This document shows positions 37,006-46,756 of a stretch of 64,000 nt of DNA, in pieces. How positions within the stretch are numbered: position 1 is the first letter of the stretch; the number at the start of each line of letters is the position of its first letter. The DNA is from Spirochaetota bacterium. Lineage in GTDB: Bacteria > Spirochaetota > JAAYUW01 > JAOAHJ01. The translations under genes and the position numbers were made by a program. The notes below the pieces were generated by a model. It was not told where the DNA came from. It searched no databases and saw only the letters and a list, made by a program, of their open reading frames with translations. The stretch covers positions 62,001-126,000 of the forward strand of contig JAOAHJ010000023.1 of NCBI GenBank assembly GCA_026415295.1, given 5' to 3'.

Positions 37006-38469
37006 ATGGAAAAATTTGTAAATTTTGAAGGTTTGACATTTGATGATATACTTATTCTTCCTCAGTATTCAGAAATTTCACCATCTAAAGTTGATGTCAA
37101 AACTAGTTTACACGAAAAAATTAATTTAAACATACCTTTACTTTCTGCTGCTATGGATACTGTTACTGAATCTGAAATGGCAATTGCTCTTGCATGCCAA
37201 GGTGGTATTGGAATAATTCATAAAAACATGTCCCCAGAAGAACAAGCAAAAGAAGTTTATAAAGTTAAAAGGTTTGAGTCAGGGATAATTAATAATCCAA
37301 TAGTGGTACATCCTGAAACAAGGTTAAAAGAAGTTTTTTTAATAATGAAGGAAAATAATATCAATGGGTTTCCAGTTGTTGACAAGGATATGAAACTTGT
37401 AGGAATGCTTACAAATAGGGACATTAGATATATTGAAGACGAAAACCTCGAAGTTTATAAAATAATGACTCCTTTCGAAAAACTTATATATGCTTATGAA
37501 CCAATTAATCTTGAAGAAGCAAAAAATATAATGAATAAATCCAAAATTGAAAAATTACCAATTATAAATAAAGATAGAGAACTTAAAGGACTTGTAACAT
37601 ATAAAGATATACTTAAAGAAATAAATTATCCAAATGCATCAAGGGATTCAAAAAATAGACTTCTCGTAGGTGCTGCTGTTGGAGTTGAAGAAGATGCCAA
37701 AAGGAGAGTTCCCTTATTACTTGATAATGAATGTGATTTAATAGTTGTAGATACTGCACACGGACATACAAAAAATGTTGGAAATACTATAAAATGGATA
37801 AAAAAAAATTTCGAATGTGTTGTTGTTGGAGGTAATATTGCAACTTATGAAGCTGCCCTATTTTTAAAAGATTGTGGAGCCGATGTTGTTAAAGTTGGAA
37901 TAGGACCAGGTTCTATTTGTACAACAAGAGTAGTGGCAGGAATTGGTGTTCCACAATTAACTGCTATTCTTGAAGTTTCAAAAGCTCTAAAAGGTTCTAA
38001 TATAAAAATAATAGCTGATGGTGGTATTAGATACTCTGGAGATATTGTAAAAGCAATAGCAGCTGGGGCTCATGCAGTTATGCTTGGAAACCTATTTGCT
38101 CAAACTGAAGAAGCCCCTGGCGAACTTATACATATCGGGGGGAAAAGATATAAAATATATAGAGGAATGGGTTCAATAGATGCTATGATTAAAGGAAGTA
38201 AAGATAGGTATTTTCAAGATTCTGTTGAAAATGAAAAACTTGTTCCAGAAGGAATTGTTGGATCTGTCCCCTATAGAGGAAAAGCTGAAGATCTTATTTT
38301 CCAACTTATTGGAGGGCTTAAATCAGGAATGGGTTATATAGGAGCTAAGAATTTAGAAGAACTAAGGGAAAAATCAAAATTTATCAAAATTACTAATTCA
38401 GCATTAAAAGAATCCCATCCTCATGATGTAGATATAAGGAAAGAAGCACCAAACTATTTTTTAAATTAA
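37006..38469 (+). CDS. guaB: IMP dehydrogenase
   Basis: A 487-aa enzyme oxidising IMP to XMP with NAD, the committed step to guanine nucleotides. The TIM-barrel start has [12 protein letters not shown], two CBS domains lie at about 95-205, and the catalytic loop [15 protein letters not shown] carries the active Cys (about C305). [15 protein letters not shown] and [10 protein letters not shown] are the phosphate-binding and flap elements, and [14 protein letters not shown] belongs to the mobile flap. Length and order are standard. GAGAGAATTT precedes the ATG. Its product feeds GMP synthesis; guanylate kinase is elsewhere in the window but not in an operon with it. Confidence 0.96.
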   Translation: MEKFVNFEGLTFDDILILPQYSEISPSKVDVKTSLHEKINLNIPLLSAAMDTVTESEMAIALACQGGIGIIHKNMSPEEQAKEVYKVKRFESGIINNPIVVHPETRLKEVFLIMKENNINGFPVVDKDMKLVGMLTNRDIRYIEDENLEVYKIMTPFEKLIYAYEPINLEEAKNIMNKSKIEKLPIINKDRELKGLVTYKDILKEINYPNASRDSKNRLLVGAAVGVEEDAKRRVPLLLDNECDLIVVDTAHGHTKNVGNTIKWIKKNFECVVVGGNIATYEAALFLKDCGADVVKVGIGPGSICTTRVVAGIGVPQLTAILEVSKALKGSNIKIIADGGIRYSGDIVKAIAAGAHAVMLGNLFAQTEEAPGELIHIGGKRYKIYRGMGSIDAMIKGSKDRYFQDSVENEKLVPEGIVGSVPYRGKAEDLIFQLIGGLKSGMGYIGAKNLEELREKSKFIKITNSALKESHPHDVDIRKEAPNYFLN

Positions 38470-38527
38470 CAAATTCTATTTAAAAAAACCAGCTTAATAA
38501 GTAAATATAAAATTTTCCTAAAAAGTA

Positions 38528-39424
38528 TTACCAGTGAACTTTGAGGATTACTTTAGATCCATTATTTTCAAAAGAAAGTTCGTCAAATATAATTTTAACC
38601 ATATAAAGTCCTCTACCAAAATATGTAGACGTATTATACAAATTTTTTATATCTTCTTTATTCAAAAAACCTTTCCCATTATCCTCAATAATAAAAATTG
38701 CATAATTTTCATAAAATTTCTTATTAATGTTAACATATTTTTTCTCTTTATTTACTATTTCAGCCCTTTTTTTGAACTCTGATTCCAATTTCCCCTCAAT
38801 AATAAGCCTCTGCTTTTCCTCTGGTGTTATACCCAAATTTCCATGTTCCATAGCATTTGTTATAATCTCTGAAAGCCCTACAACTAAAGAATTTATTCTT
38901 GTATCAGGCAAAATATCTACCAATTCTTCAACACACCAATAAGAAACTGGCAAAATATTATCTAAATCATTTTCGATTGTTATATTAGCCTCAAGATATT
39001 TATACTTTATGCTTTTTTTACTTTTCTGTTTTTTCTCTATAATAATAGGAATAATTCTTTTAATATATCCTATAAATTCTCTCCAATTAACTGGCTTCTC
39101 AAAAAATTTATCAACACCTAGATTTATTAATTTGATAAGAGTTGTTTCTTCAATATAGCCAGATATAACTATTATAAAATTGACTAATTTCTTTTCCTTG
39201 AGTTTTTCTATTATTTGTATTCCTGATAATTTTTTTGTAAACCTTATATCTATAATCAATATATCAATTAAAGCTTTCGATATTTCAATCTCGGAAAGAA
39301 ATTCATAAAACTCATCATCTGTTGAAATTGTCTTAAATTCTATATTCTTTAGTATAGAAAAAATATTATTAGCTATACTACAAAGTGACTTATCATCATC
39401 AATAAATAATATTTTTATACTCAA
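38528..39424 (-). CDS. Response-regulator receiver fused to a HATPase domain
   Basis: A 298-aa regulator. The N-terminal receiver domain has the acidic pocket ILFIDDDKSL (D9-D11), the phospho-acceptor in LIIDIRF (D59) and the switch Lys in FFEKPVN (K110). The second half is a GHKL ATPase of the anti-sigma/RsbW kind: EIITNAMEHGNLG is the N box, IIEDNGKGF the G1 box, and FGRGLYMVKIIFDEL the G2 region. There is no phospho-accepting histidine domain, so it is not a normal histidine kinase. A phosphorylation-controlled switch kinase or anti-sigma partner is likely. It overlaps the upstream PAP2 gene by 4 bases, so translation is coupled. Confidence 0.82.
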   Translation of the reverse strand: MSIKILFIDDDKSLCSIANNIFSILKNIEFKTISTDDEFYEFLSEIEISKALIDILIIDIRFTKKLSGIQIIEKLKEKKLVNFIIVISGYIEETTLIKLINLGVDKFFEKPVNWREFIGYIKRIIPIIIEKKQKSKKSIKYKYLEANITIENDLDNILPVSYWCVEELVDILPDTRINSLVVGLSEIITNAMEHGNLGITPEEKQRLIIEGKLESEFKKRAEIVNKEKKYVNINKKFYENYAIFIIEDNGKGFLNKEDIKNLYNTSTYFGRGLYMVKIIFDELSFENNGSKVILKVHW

Positions 39425-40437
39425 ATAATATCCTTTTTATTATTTAAATTTTTATTATAAATAATATAATAACTTTTATCAATTTTTATAAATTTAGTAA
39501 AATATTTACTAAATATTTCGTTTAATTTTTCATAGTATTTATATAAAAGAGGAACATATTCATAAAGGATAATGCCAAAAAATATTCCTCCCAAAATATC
39601 AACAAAATAGTGAGCATAAATATAAATAGTTGATAAAAATAAAGTAACAGTAAAAGGAAAATATAAAGGAATTAACCATCTATTTAATTTCCTGTTTAAT
39701 AATAAAGCTATTAATGAAATTGCAACATGAGATGAAGGAAAAGCAGCTCCCCCAAGATTTGCAGTATTAAATATTTTTTTCATAAGATTAGTAAAAAAAT
39801 AACCTTTAAAATGCTCATACCACAATTGATTTAACTCAGAAAAATAAAACTTAGGACCCTTAACAGGAAATATAACATAAAAAATATATAGAAAACAAAA
39901 TGAAGTTGTAGTTAACCACAAACCAAACTGAGCTTGTTTTTCTTTCTTTCTTAAATACAAAAACCACCATCCAGAAGTAATCATAAAGTAGTAAAAAAAA
40001 TATGAGAAAAAAAACAGCTCATTTACCCATCTAACACCATAAAAATCTTTAAATAAATGTAATGCAGGTTGATAATGAAAAATTATATAATCAATATCAG
40101 CAAATATCTTATCTAGTGATTTATTATTGTAGAATAACTGTGATAAAGTAATACATTCATTAAAAAAAATAATATAAAAAGCTTGTGGATAAAAAAATCT
40201 GAAAAATCTTATAAACCTATTTTTACTATTATTTGTTAATTTAATAAAAATTATTTGAAAAATAATAAGAATAATAAAAACAATTGAATAGAATAATCCT
40301 CTATCAATTTTAATATTTAAAAAATTTATTTTTATTTTACCAAAATTAAGAATTGAGTATATAGAAAATATAAAAGAAGTAATTAAAATTGAAATATCAG
40401 TAGGAAAGAAAATTCCATTTAATTCTCTTTTTTCCAT
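39421..40437 (-). CDS. PAP2-family membrane phosphatase/transferase
   Basis: A 338-aa integral membrane protein with about 6-8 hydrophobic helices. The PAP2 signature is present in three blocks: the first is degenerate (GPKFYFSEL near 205-213), the second is GGAAFPSSHVAISL with the catalytic PSSH, and the third is YAHYFVDILGGIFFG with the nucleophile His. The order resembles the inositol-phosphorylceramide-synthase/AUR1-like subgroup, in which the second half holds all catalytic motifs. It may dephosphorylate a lipid phosphate or transfer a phosphate head group to a lipid. No Shine-Dalgarno sequence is visible before the ATG. It is followed, with a 4-base overlap, by the REC-HATPase regulator gene. 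Confidence 0.8.
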   Translation of the reverse strand: MEKRELNGIFFPTDISILITSFIFSIYSILNFGKIKINFLNIKIDRGLFYSIVFIILIIFQIIFIKLTNNSKNRFIRFFRFFYPQAFYIIFFNECITLSQLFYNNKSLDKIFADIDYIIFHYQPALHLFKDFYGVRWVNELFFFSYFFYYFMITSGWWFLYLRKKEKQAQFGLWLTTTSFCFLYIFYVIFPVKGPKFYFSELNQLWYEHFKGYFFTNLMKKIFNTANLGGAAFPSSHVAISLIALLLNRKLNRWLIPLYFPFTVTLFLSTIYIYAHYFVDILGGIFFGIILYEYVPLLYKYYEKLNEIFSKYFTKFIKIDKSYYIIYNKNLNNKKDII

Positions 40438-40498
40438 AAAAATGAATATATTTTTTAATTTACATACAGTGATATTTTTAATACAAAAATTTAATTTA

Positions 40499-41395
40499 TC
40501 AAGTTTTATTTCCTACTAATTTAAACAGATTGCAATATATTTCTATTATATAAATCAACGAATTTACATTAGTAATTTGATTTTTATCATAACTTATAAA
40601 TACACAGTTTTCATTTTTATTTATATTCAAATTTTTATCTATCATATATTCGTTTAAAAATCTCTCATTATAAAGATTTTTAGAAATCGCTATATAAGAG
40701 TAACCTTTATCTAAAACTAAGAATATAAAATCATAATTGTTTAGCCAAAGATCATAAAACAATCTTTTATAAATATCTTCAAAAAAAAATCCATAATAAA
40801 TATTTCTATTATTAATTTTCAAAAAATTAACATTATTTAAATTAAAACTATAATAATTTAAAAAAAGAGTCTCAAAGATAAAGTAAACATAAAATCTTTC
40901 ATTAAAATAGAAATAAGAACAAATATTAAAATTGTAGAGAAACTTTTCTTTCAAATTATAAAAAATTTGAAAAATATCCTTTTCATATTTTCTATCACAA
41001 AAATCTAAAATAATATAACCACAATACTCTGTAAAAAAAAAGTTGTAATTAATTTTATAGAAATATTTATTAAACTCATTTTCAAAAGATTCAAAAAATT
41101 TATTTAATTTAGAAATTAAAATTCTTTTTTTTAAATCTATTTTACAAATTAACCTTTTTTCTATTAAATCTGAAGGAATAAAATCATAGTAATTTGAATT
41201 ACTTATATGTAATTTATTGCCCCCAAAATATATAACTTTTTCTATTTTATATTTATCAATATATCCAATATCAGAAAAATTACTCATTTTCATTGGAATA
41301 AATTGAGAATTTTTTAAAATGAATGTTAGTTTATCATCAAAGTTTAATATTTCTTCAACCTCTGATTCAAATATAATTGAATTTTTAAAAACCAT
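40499..41395 (-). CDS. Hypothetical protein rich in Phe, Tyr and Asn
   Basis: I do not recognise this 298-aa protein. It has no signal peptide, no clear transmembrane helix and an unusually high content of Phe, Tyr, Asn and Ile (stretches such as KYFYKINYNFFFTEYCGYII and NNRNIYYGFFFEDIYKRLFY). The N-terminal 100 residues look like a small beta domain resembling PilZ-type barrels (KLTFILKNSQFIPMKM, KRLICKIDLKKRILISKL), but no RxxxR or (D/N)xSxxG motif is seen. No Shine-Dalgarno precedes the ATG. It is followed 61 bases later by the PAP2 gene. Coding is supported by its length in an AT-rich genome and by regular amino-acid composition. The function is unknown. Confidence 0.6.
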   Translation of the reverse strand: MVFKNSIIFESEVEEILNFDDKLTFILKNSQFIPMKMSNFSDIGYIDKYKIEKVIYFGGNKLHISNSNYYDFIPSDLIEKRLICKIDLKKRILISKLNKFFESFENEFNKYFYKINYNFFFTEYCGYIILDFCDRKYEKDIFQIFYNLKEKFLYNFNICSYFYFNERFYVYFIFETLFLNYYSFNLNNVNFLKINNRNIYYGFFFEDIYKRLFYDLWLNNYDFIFLVLDKGYSYIAISKNLYNERFLNEYMIDKNLNINKNENCVFISYDKNQITNVNSLIYIIEIYCNLFKLVGNKT

Positions 41396-41550
41396 ATTTA
41401 TAATATTAATTTTAATTTTAATTTTATTTCTATATATATTTTAATCAAATTATCTTTGCAATTTTTATTTATATAATTTTTCCAAAAAAATAATTTTTTT
41501 TTAATATTTAATTAACTAAATAAATAATAATTTACTATTTTTCTTGAATT

Positions 41551-42009
41551 TTATTTAATCATATCAGCAGAAACATTAAAAACTCTTTCACAATAAAAAC
41601 ATTTAAAATTTTTTTCTTTTTCATTTTCAAGAATAAACCTTGTTTCAAGATTTTCAACTGTAGAAATACAATTTGGATTAGGGCACCTAATAATATTTTC
41701 AAGAACCTCTGGAAGATTAATTTTTCTTTTCTCTATAACTTTACTATCTTTAATTATATTGATAGTAGCTCCTGGAGCTATTAATGCTAATTTATCTGTT
41801 TCTTTCTTCTCTAGAAATTTATTTTCATATTTTATTAAATCCTTTTTACCCATTTTATTTGAGTCAAGATTCATACCTATTGCAATGAGACCATCAGTTT
41901 TATGTCCTATAATCTCTATTACTTTTAAAGCTTGTGCTGCAGGTATGTGATCTATCACAGTTCCATTCTTGATTTTAAATACTTTAAATTCTCTTTCATT
42001 TGTCTGCAT
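41551..42009 (-). CDS. pyrI: Aspartate carbamoyltransferase regulatory subunit
   Basis: A 152-aa regulatory chain of ATCase. The N-terminal nucleotide-binding domain contains VIDHIPAAQALKVIEIIG and the C-terminal zinc domain has the four ligands in CPNPNC and CFYC (about residues 109-141). In E. coli the subunit binds CTP and ATP and mediates allosteric control of PyrB; it also appears in archaea and some other bacteria. It lies 72 bases downstream of pyrB on the same strand, with TTGGAGGTTTT before the ATG, so both chains are made together. The sequence keeps the domain order and typical length, so CTP feedback is plausible. Confidence 0.93.
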   Translation of the reverse strand: MQTNEREFKVFKIKNGTVIDHIPAAQALKVIEIIGHKTDGLIAIGMNLDSNKMGKKDLIKYENKFLEKKETDKLALIAPGATINIIKDSKVIEKRKINLPEVLENIIRCPNPNCISTVENLETRFILENEKEKNFKCFYCERVFNVSADMIK

Positions 42010-42081
42010 AAAACCTCCAAATTATAATTTAATTCAAATTATAAGATTTTTCATAAAATTCTTCTATAAAAATATAATCTT

Positions 42082-42999
42082 CTACTTAATTGTTCCTAAA
42101 ACAAGACCAAGTAAAGCTTCTCTTACATAAACTCCATTTTCAGCTTGATCAAAATAAATTGCTCTTCTATCATTATCAACTTCAGGAGAAATTTCATCAA
42201 CTCTAGGAAGTGGATGCATTAAATATGTGCTTTCACCTAAATATTTTAAATCTTCTTTAGATATTTTATAAGAACCAGCTACCTTTAAATACTCAATAGG
42301 ATCAGAAAATCTTTCTTTCTGAATTCTAGTACAGTATAAAATATCTAAATCTTTGGAAATTTCTCTAAAATCTTCATGAATATAAAAATTTACATTTTTC
42401 TTTTTAAGAAAATCATAGTAATAATCTGGAACTCTTAACAGCTCTGGAGATATAAAATGAATTTCACAATTATAAAAACTTAAAGCCATTAATAATGAGT
42501 GAATGGTTCTACCAAACTTCAGGTCTCCCATTAGTCCTATTTTTAAATTATTTAAATGTCCTTTAACTTCATTAATAGTAAAAAGATCTAGCAAGGTTTG
42601 GGTTGGGTGCTGGTTTGCACCATCTCCACCGTTAATAATAGGTTTATTTGAAACCTCTGCTGCTCTTCTAGCTGCACCTTCAACCGGATGCCTCATAACA
42701 ATAGCATCAACATATCTGGAAATATTTTTAATTGAATCACTCAAAGATTCTCCTTTTTTTGTTGAAGAAACATCAGATGAAGCAAAACCTATAATTTGCC
42801 CATTTTGTTTTAATATAGCAGTTTCAAAAGATAATCTAGTTCTTGTTGATGGTTCAAAAAATAAAGTCGCAATTATTTTGCCACTTAATGTATTTTTCCA
42901 TTTACCTTCTTTGACTTCCTTACTTTTTACGAGAATATAATCCAACTCTTCTTTATTCATGTCATTTATTGATATTATTGATTTACCTACAAAATTCAT
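42082..42999 (-). CDS. pyrB: Aspartate carbamoyltransferase catalytic subunit
   Basis: A 305-aa enzyme for the first committed step of pyrimidine synthesis, condensing carbamoyl phosphate and aspartate. FFEPSTRTRLSFETA is the carbamoyl-phosphate loop, KKGESLSDSIKN the 80s loop with its Ser and Lys, NGGDGANQHPTQTLLD the second binding segment, and LMHPLPRVDEI the 240s-loop region. The length fits the class that forms a dodecamer with PyrI, and pyrI is directly downstream. AAAAGGAGTTTAT precedes the ATG. The HU terminator lies just upstream, so the pair needs its own promoter near 43000-43060, which I cannot define. Confidence 0.96.
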   Translation of the reverse strand: MNFVGKSIISINDMNKEELDYILVKSKEVKEGKWKNTLSGKIIATLFFEPSTRTRLSFETAILKQNGQIIGFASSDVSSTKKGESLSDSIKNISRYVDAIVMRHPVEGAARRAAEVSNKPIINGGDGANQHPTQTLLDLFTINEVKGHLNNLKIGLMGDLKFGRTIHSLLMALSFYNCEIHFISPELLRVPDYYYDFLKKKNVNFYIHEDFREISKDLDILYCTRIQKERFSDPIEYLKVAGSYKISKEDLKYLGESTYLMHPLPRVDEISPEVDNDRRAIYFDQAENGVYVREALLGLVLGTIK

Positions 43000-43059
43000 A
43001 TAAACTCCTTTTTTAATAAATTTCCAAATTTTTTAAAATGGGGAAAAAATATTTAAAAA

Positions 43060-43086
43060 AAAACCAGACCCATTAGGGTCTGGTTT
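43060..43086 (-). terminator. Terminator of the HU gene
   Basis: On the minus strand, AAACCAGACCC (43086-43076), loop TAAT and GGGTCTGGTTT (43071-43061) form an 11-bp stem followed by TTTTTTAAATATTTTTT. It starts 7 bases after the HU stop codon and separates HU from pyrB. Confidence 0.93.
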
Positions 43087-43092
43087 GAAAAA

Positions 43093-43368
43093 CTATTTTA
43101 CAATTTCCCTTAAGTCTTTCCCAGGAACAAACTTTGGTACTTTTGTTGCAGGAATTTTAATTTTTTGACCAGTTTTAGGATTTCTTCCTTCTCTAGCTTT
43201 TCTTTCAACTACTTTGAAAGTACCAAATCCAACAAGTTGAACAGTACCTTTTTTCTTAAGTTCACCTTTTACAACATCAATAAAAGCATTAATAACATCT
43301 TCTACAATCTTTTTGCTTGGAGCATCTGCTTTTTTCTTAATAGCAGCAATTAAATCTGCTTTATTCAT
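43093..43368 (-). CDS. hup: HU/IHF-family DNA-binding protein
   Basis: A 91-aa histone-like protein of normal HU length. The start MNKADLIAAIKKKADAPSKK, the turn VQLVGFGTFKV and the arm region AREGRNPKTGQKIKIPATKV with the conserved RNP tip are all present. HU is an abundant nucleoid protein that bends DNA. The ATG has TAAGGAGATAAT upstream, a consensus promoter (below), and its own strong terminator, so it is a one-gene unit with high expression expected. It could not be told from IHF by sequence alone, but a single-gene homodimeric HU is the simplest reading. Confidence 0.95.
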   Translation of the reverse strand: MNKADLIAAIKKKADAPSKKIVEDVINAFIDVVKGELKKKGTVQLVGFGTFKVVERKAREGRNPKTGQKIKIPATKVPKFVPGKDLREIVK

Positions 43369-43404
43369 ATTATCTCCTTAAGGATTTTTTAGCTTTCTAA
43401 AATT

Positions 43405-43433
43405 CTTTTAACTCAAAAAACTATATTTGTCAA
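43405..43433 (-). promoter_or_regulatory. sigma-70-type promoter of the HU gene
   Basis: On the minus strand, TTGACA (43433-43428), a 17-base spacer and TAAAAG (43410-43405) match the vegetative consensus, with a perfect -35 hexamer. The start codon is about 40 bases downstream. Confidence 0.6.
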
Positions 43434-43481
43434 GTTTTTTTTTAAATTATTTTAAAAAATATTATTGTTTTTCTGTAAAAA

Positions 43482-46430
43482 TTAATAATTTTTTAATTCT
43501 TTGTGAATTTCTTTTCTATAAATAAAAGAAAGAGAGTAAAAATTTCCACCATTTTTTATATTTAATATATCATTAATAACAACTATATTTTTATTTGTTA
43601 AATATTTCTTAAAAAAATCAAAATCTTCTAAATATAGTTTATTTATATTAAAATATTTTTTATTTGTAACTAAGCCTATTGCTTTTAGAAATTCTTTCTT
43701 TAATGAAATTGAACTAATTGAAATTTTATTATTTTTAATTTTTTTACCAAAGTTATCATTTAAAAAATTATTCATAAAGTTTTCTATTTTAAATTCTTCC
43801 TTTTTGTTTATCCAAAAGTTATTTCTTACCCATCCTTCTTCATTTATTACTCCATCAATTAATATTTTTTCTTCATATAAATCAATATGCTTTTTAATCT
43901 TAAACGGGGTAAAAATATCATCTGAATCAAGAAAAAAAATTATATCACCGGTAGATTTTTTTATACCTATATTCCTTGCATATGAGACACCAAAATTATG
44001 TTTTAATTTAATTATTTTGAGATTTTTCATTAATAAATTCTTGATATACATATATAAAATTCTATTTTCATTATAACTTATATATATATTTTTTTTTACA
44101 TCTTTGATTATTCCACAAAATTTAAAAATTGAATTATACTGATCTTTTAACCAACCTGGAAAGTTTGAAGCAAAAATATAATCAATAAATTTATCAAATT
44201 TTATAAGATAATTATTTTTTATAAAATGTTTTCTTAATTTTTTTATTACTGTATTTGCTTTAATAATTTCTGAACCATCATCAACTATTAATATCTCAAA
44301 ATCAATATAATTAATTTTTTCATCTTTTTTATTATTTTTTTCTCTTAACTTAAAGAATTGATTAATAAAAATAGATTGGAAAAAAATTGAATATAGACAA
44401 AATAAAAATAATTTATACCTATTATAAAAAGGTATAATAATAGATATTTTTTTTATTTTATTTGAAACTAAATTATTAAATTTATAATTAAAACTTATTT
44501 TGGAATCAAATTTATTTGAACTTTTATAGTTACTATTATTAATGGTGATGTAAAAACTATTTTTTTTTCTAAATAATAAAAAATAAATTAAATCATAAAA
44601 ATTGTTGAAATGAAAAGTAAATTCAGAATTTAAAATATAATCAACAAAAATTGAAACAATATTATAAATTTTTTCACTTAATTTATCATTATTATTATCT
44701 TTAAAAAAATGCTCAAAATTAATAATTTGGAATAAATTCTCAGTTTCTTTATAATTTATAAAATAAAATTTTTTATCGTTTATAATTTTGCCAACTTTTA
44801 TAATAGATAAAGTTTCTCTTTTTAATTGGTTATTTTTAGAAATATAATTTAAATCACTATACTTAGTTTTTTCCAAAATACTATTTAAAAAATTATTCAA
44901 TTTAAGAATATTAAAATTTTCTATAAATTTTTTATAAAAAAAATTTAGCAAAAAATTGAATAATCTTTCAAAATTGTAAAAAACAAAAATTTCTTCCCTT
45001 GACAAATTAAAATCCTTGAAATTTAAGAATGTACTTCTAAAAGCTTCTTTTTTCTTATAAAAAAGATTTTCTTTCTGGGAAGGTGTAGGATAATAGATAG
45101 AAATCCCTATGTTGTTACCAGAAGAAAGTATAAATAAAAAATTATTAAAAACTTCAATAATATTTTGATTTTTAAATGGTGTAATAAAAAATATTTGAGA
45201 ATCAATTTTATATTTTTTTAGTAAATTAAGTATAATGTTACGACTTTTGAAGCTATCATTATCCTTATCATTGAATTCATTAATAATTTCACTTTTATCT
45301 AAACTTAAAAAATTTGTAATAAAAGGCCTATTGATCTCTTCTTGAGTTTTTATGCCAACAGATCCAATTGAAAAAGTGATAAATTTTACTATTTTAATTT
45401 TACTTAAAAATTTTAGATCTTTTTCTTCCAAATGATGAAAATTAAACCCATTATAAAAATATAATTCTATTTTTTTATTGAACTCTTTTTGTATTTTTCT
45501 TAAAAGTTCATAAGAAAAATCTTTATCATAAAAAAATGTATCATCATCAATATTAAATTTTGTAAAACCATTTTTATGAGCTATCTCAATTTCCTCAAGA
45601 ATATTATCTATTTCCCTCTTCCTATAAGGTATATTAAAACTTTTGTTATAACAAAAATTACACTTATATGGGCAACCCCTTGAAAAAGTCAAGGAAAAGT
45701 GAGGATATATTTCTGTTATTCTTTTAGCATTGATACCAAAATATTCTTCTAAATTTATAAGAAATTTTCTAAATATATCTTTATTTTTTATTGATTCAAT
45801 CTCAAAATCTTGTGGAAAATTTATTCTAAAATGAATCGAGTATTTCTTTGAAAATAAGTTACTGATATTATCTTTAAACTCTTTTCTCTCAAAATTATTA
45901 TAATTCTCAACAAATTTTTTTATTGAAACATCAGCTTCAAGTATAAATATAAAGTCATATAAATCTTTAATATCAATAATATCTTCATCCTCTTTTTCCA
46001 GATATGAAGATCCAATTCCCCCTGCAACCAAATAACCTTTATAAATATCTCTTATTTTTAATGAAAGTTCATCTCCATAAAAGGAATAAGGATAAGCAAA
46101 ATTTGAAATCCCAATAAAAATAGGTTCCCCTATTTTTTTCATTATATTTTTAATAATCTTTATAGATTCATTTATATCAAAACCAAAATGATAAAATTTA
46201 TTAAAAGAAGAAAAAGAGGAAACATCTTTCTTATAAAATTTTTTTAAATCATTATAGTAGATTGGTAAATCTACTGATTTTTTCTTAAGAATAGACAAAT
46301 CAAGAATCTTTACATCTATACCCATATTTTCCAATATTGAGCCTATTAAAAACAATCCATAGGGGAAATTTCTATTTTTTGTATAATAAAAATCTCTAAA
46401 GTAAGGTTTTATTAAAATAACATTTTTCAT
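43482..46430 (-). CDS. B12-binding/radical SAM protein fused to a GT2 glycosyltransferase
   Basis: A 982-aa protein from ATG 46430 (the frame is open to a GTG at 46457; neither has a Shine-Dalgarno). Residues 1-170 resemble the cobalamin-binding domain that precedes class B radical SAM enzymes (VILIKPYF, PYGLFLIGSILENMGIDV). The radical SAM core starts near 250 with RGCPYKCNFCYNKSF, the three-cysteine 4Fe-4S motif, and KFNIDDDTFFYD. From about residue 660 there is a family 2 glycosyltransferase: ISIIIPFYNRYK, FEILIVDDGSE, and GVSYARNIGIKKSTGDIIFF followed by DSDD. About 250 residues between the two domains I cannot assign. The fusion suggests modification and transfer of a sugar or lipid in envelope biogenesis; the substrate is unknown. 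Confidence 0.82.
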   Translation of the reverse strand: MKNVILIKPYFRDFYYTKNRNFPYGLFLIGSILENMGIDVKILDLSILKKKSVDLPIYYNDLKKFYKKDVSSFSSFNKFYHFGFDINESIKIIKNIMKKIGEPIFIGISNFAYPYSFYGDELSLKIRDIYKGYLVAGGIGSSYLEKEDEDIIDIKDLYDFIFILEADVSIKKFVENYNNFERKEFKDNISNLFSKKYSIHFRINFPQDFEIESIKNKDIFRKFLINLEEYFGINAKRITEIYPHFSLTFSRGCPYKCNFCYNKSFNIPYRKREIDNILEEIEIAHKNGFTKFNIDDDTFFYDKDFSYELLRKIQKEFNKKIELYFYNGFNFHHLEEKDLKFLSKIKIVKFITFSIGSVGIKTQEEINRPFITNFLSLDKSEIINEFNDKDNDSFKSRNIILNLLKKYKIDSQIFFITPFKNQNIIEVFNNFLFILSSGNNIGISIYYPTPSQKENLFYKKKEAFRSTFLNFKDFNLSREEIFVFYNFERLFNFLLNFFYKKFIENFNILKLNNFLNSILEKTKYSDLNYISKNNQLKRETLSIIKVGKIINDKKFYFINYKETENLFQIINFEHFFKDNNNDKLSEKIYNIVSIFVDYILNSEFTFHFNNFYDLIYFLLFRKKNSFYITINNSNYKSSNKFDSKISFNYKFNNLVSNKIKKISIIIPFYNRYKLFLFCLYSIFFQSIFINQFFKLREKNNKKDEKINYIDFEILIVDDGSEIIKANTVIKKLRKHFIKNNYLIKFDKFIDYIFASNFPGWLKDQYNSIFKFCGIIKDVKKNIYISYNENRILYMYIKNLLMKNLKIIKLKHNFGVSYARNIGIKKSTGDIIFFLDSDDIFTPFKIKKHIDLYEEKILIDGVINEEGWVRNNFWINKKEEFKIENFMNNFLNDNFGKKIKNNKISISSISLKKEFLKAIGLVTNKKYFNINKLYLEDFDFFKKYLTNKNIVVINDILNIKNGGNFYSLSFIYRKEIHKELKNY

Positions 46431-46756
46431 AATAAGTTTTTTTGACAATTTTACCACATAAAAATATTAACTAAACTATATAATAAAATAATATAAATTA
46501 TAGAAAATAAATAAAAAATTATTATAAAAAATAATTTTAAATAAAAAATTGATCAAAAAAGTTTAATAATATAATTTTATAAGTTTAATATTTATCTCAA
46601 AATTATTGAATTATTCTATAACTCTATTTATAATTTTTTTGTTTTATTGTCAAATAAATTTAAATTTTACAAAATATTTTAAACTTGAAAAATTAATTTT
46701 TTTTAATAGATTATTAAAGTAATTGGTATTATTCATTTAATATATTGGAGTTAATT
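46431..46756. other. AT-rich divergent region between the fusion gene and apt
   Basis: No gene is visible here. On the plus strand TTGACA (46442-46447) with TATTAA 17 bases on (46465-46470), and a weaker TTGTCA (46647-46652) with CAAAAT (4670-75 of the same hundred), are possible promoters for apt. The rest consists of A/T runs without GC-rich hairpins, so no riboswitch is suggested. Confidence 0.35.
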
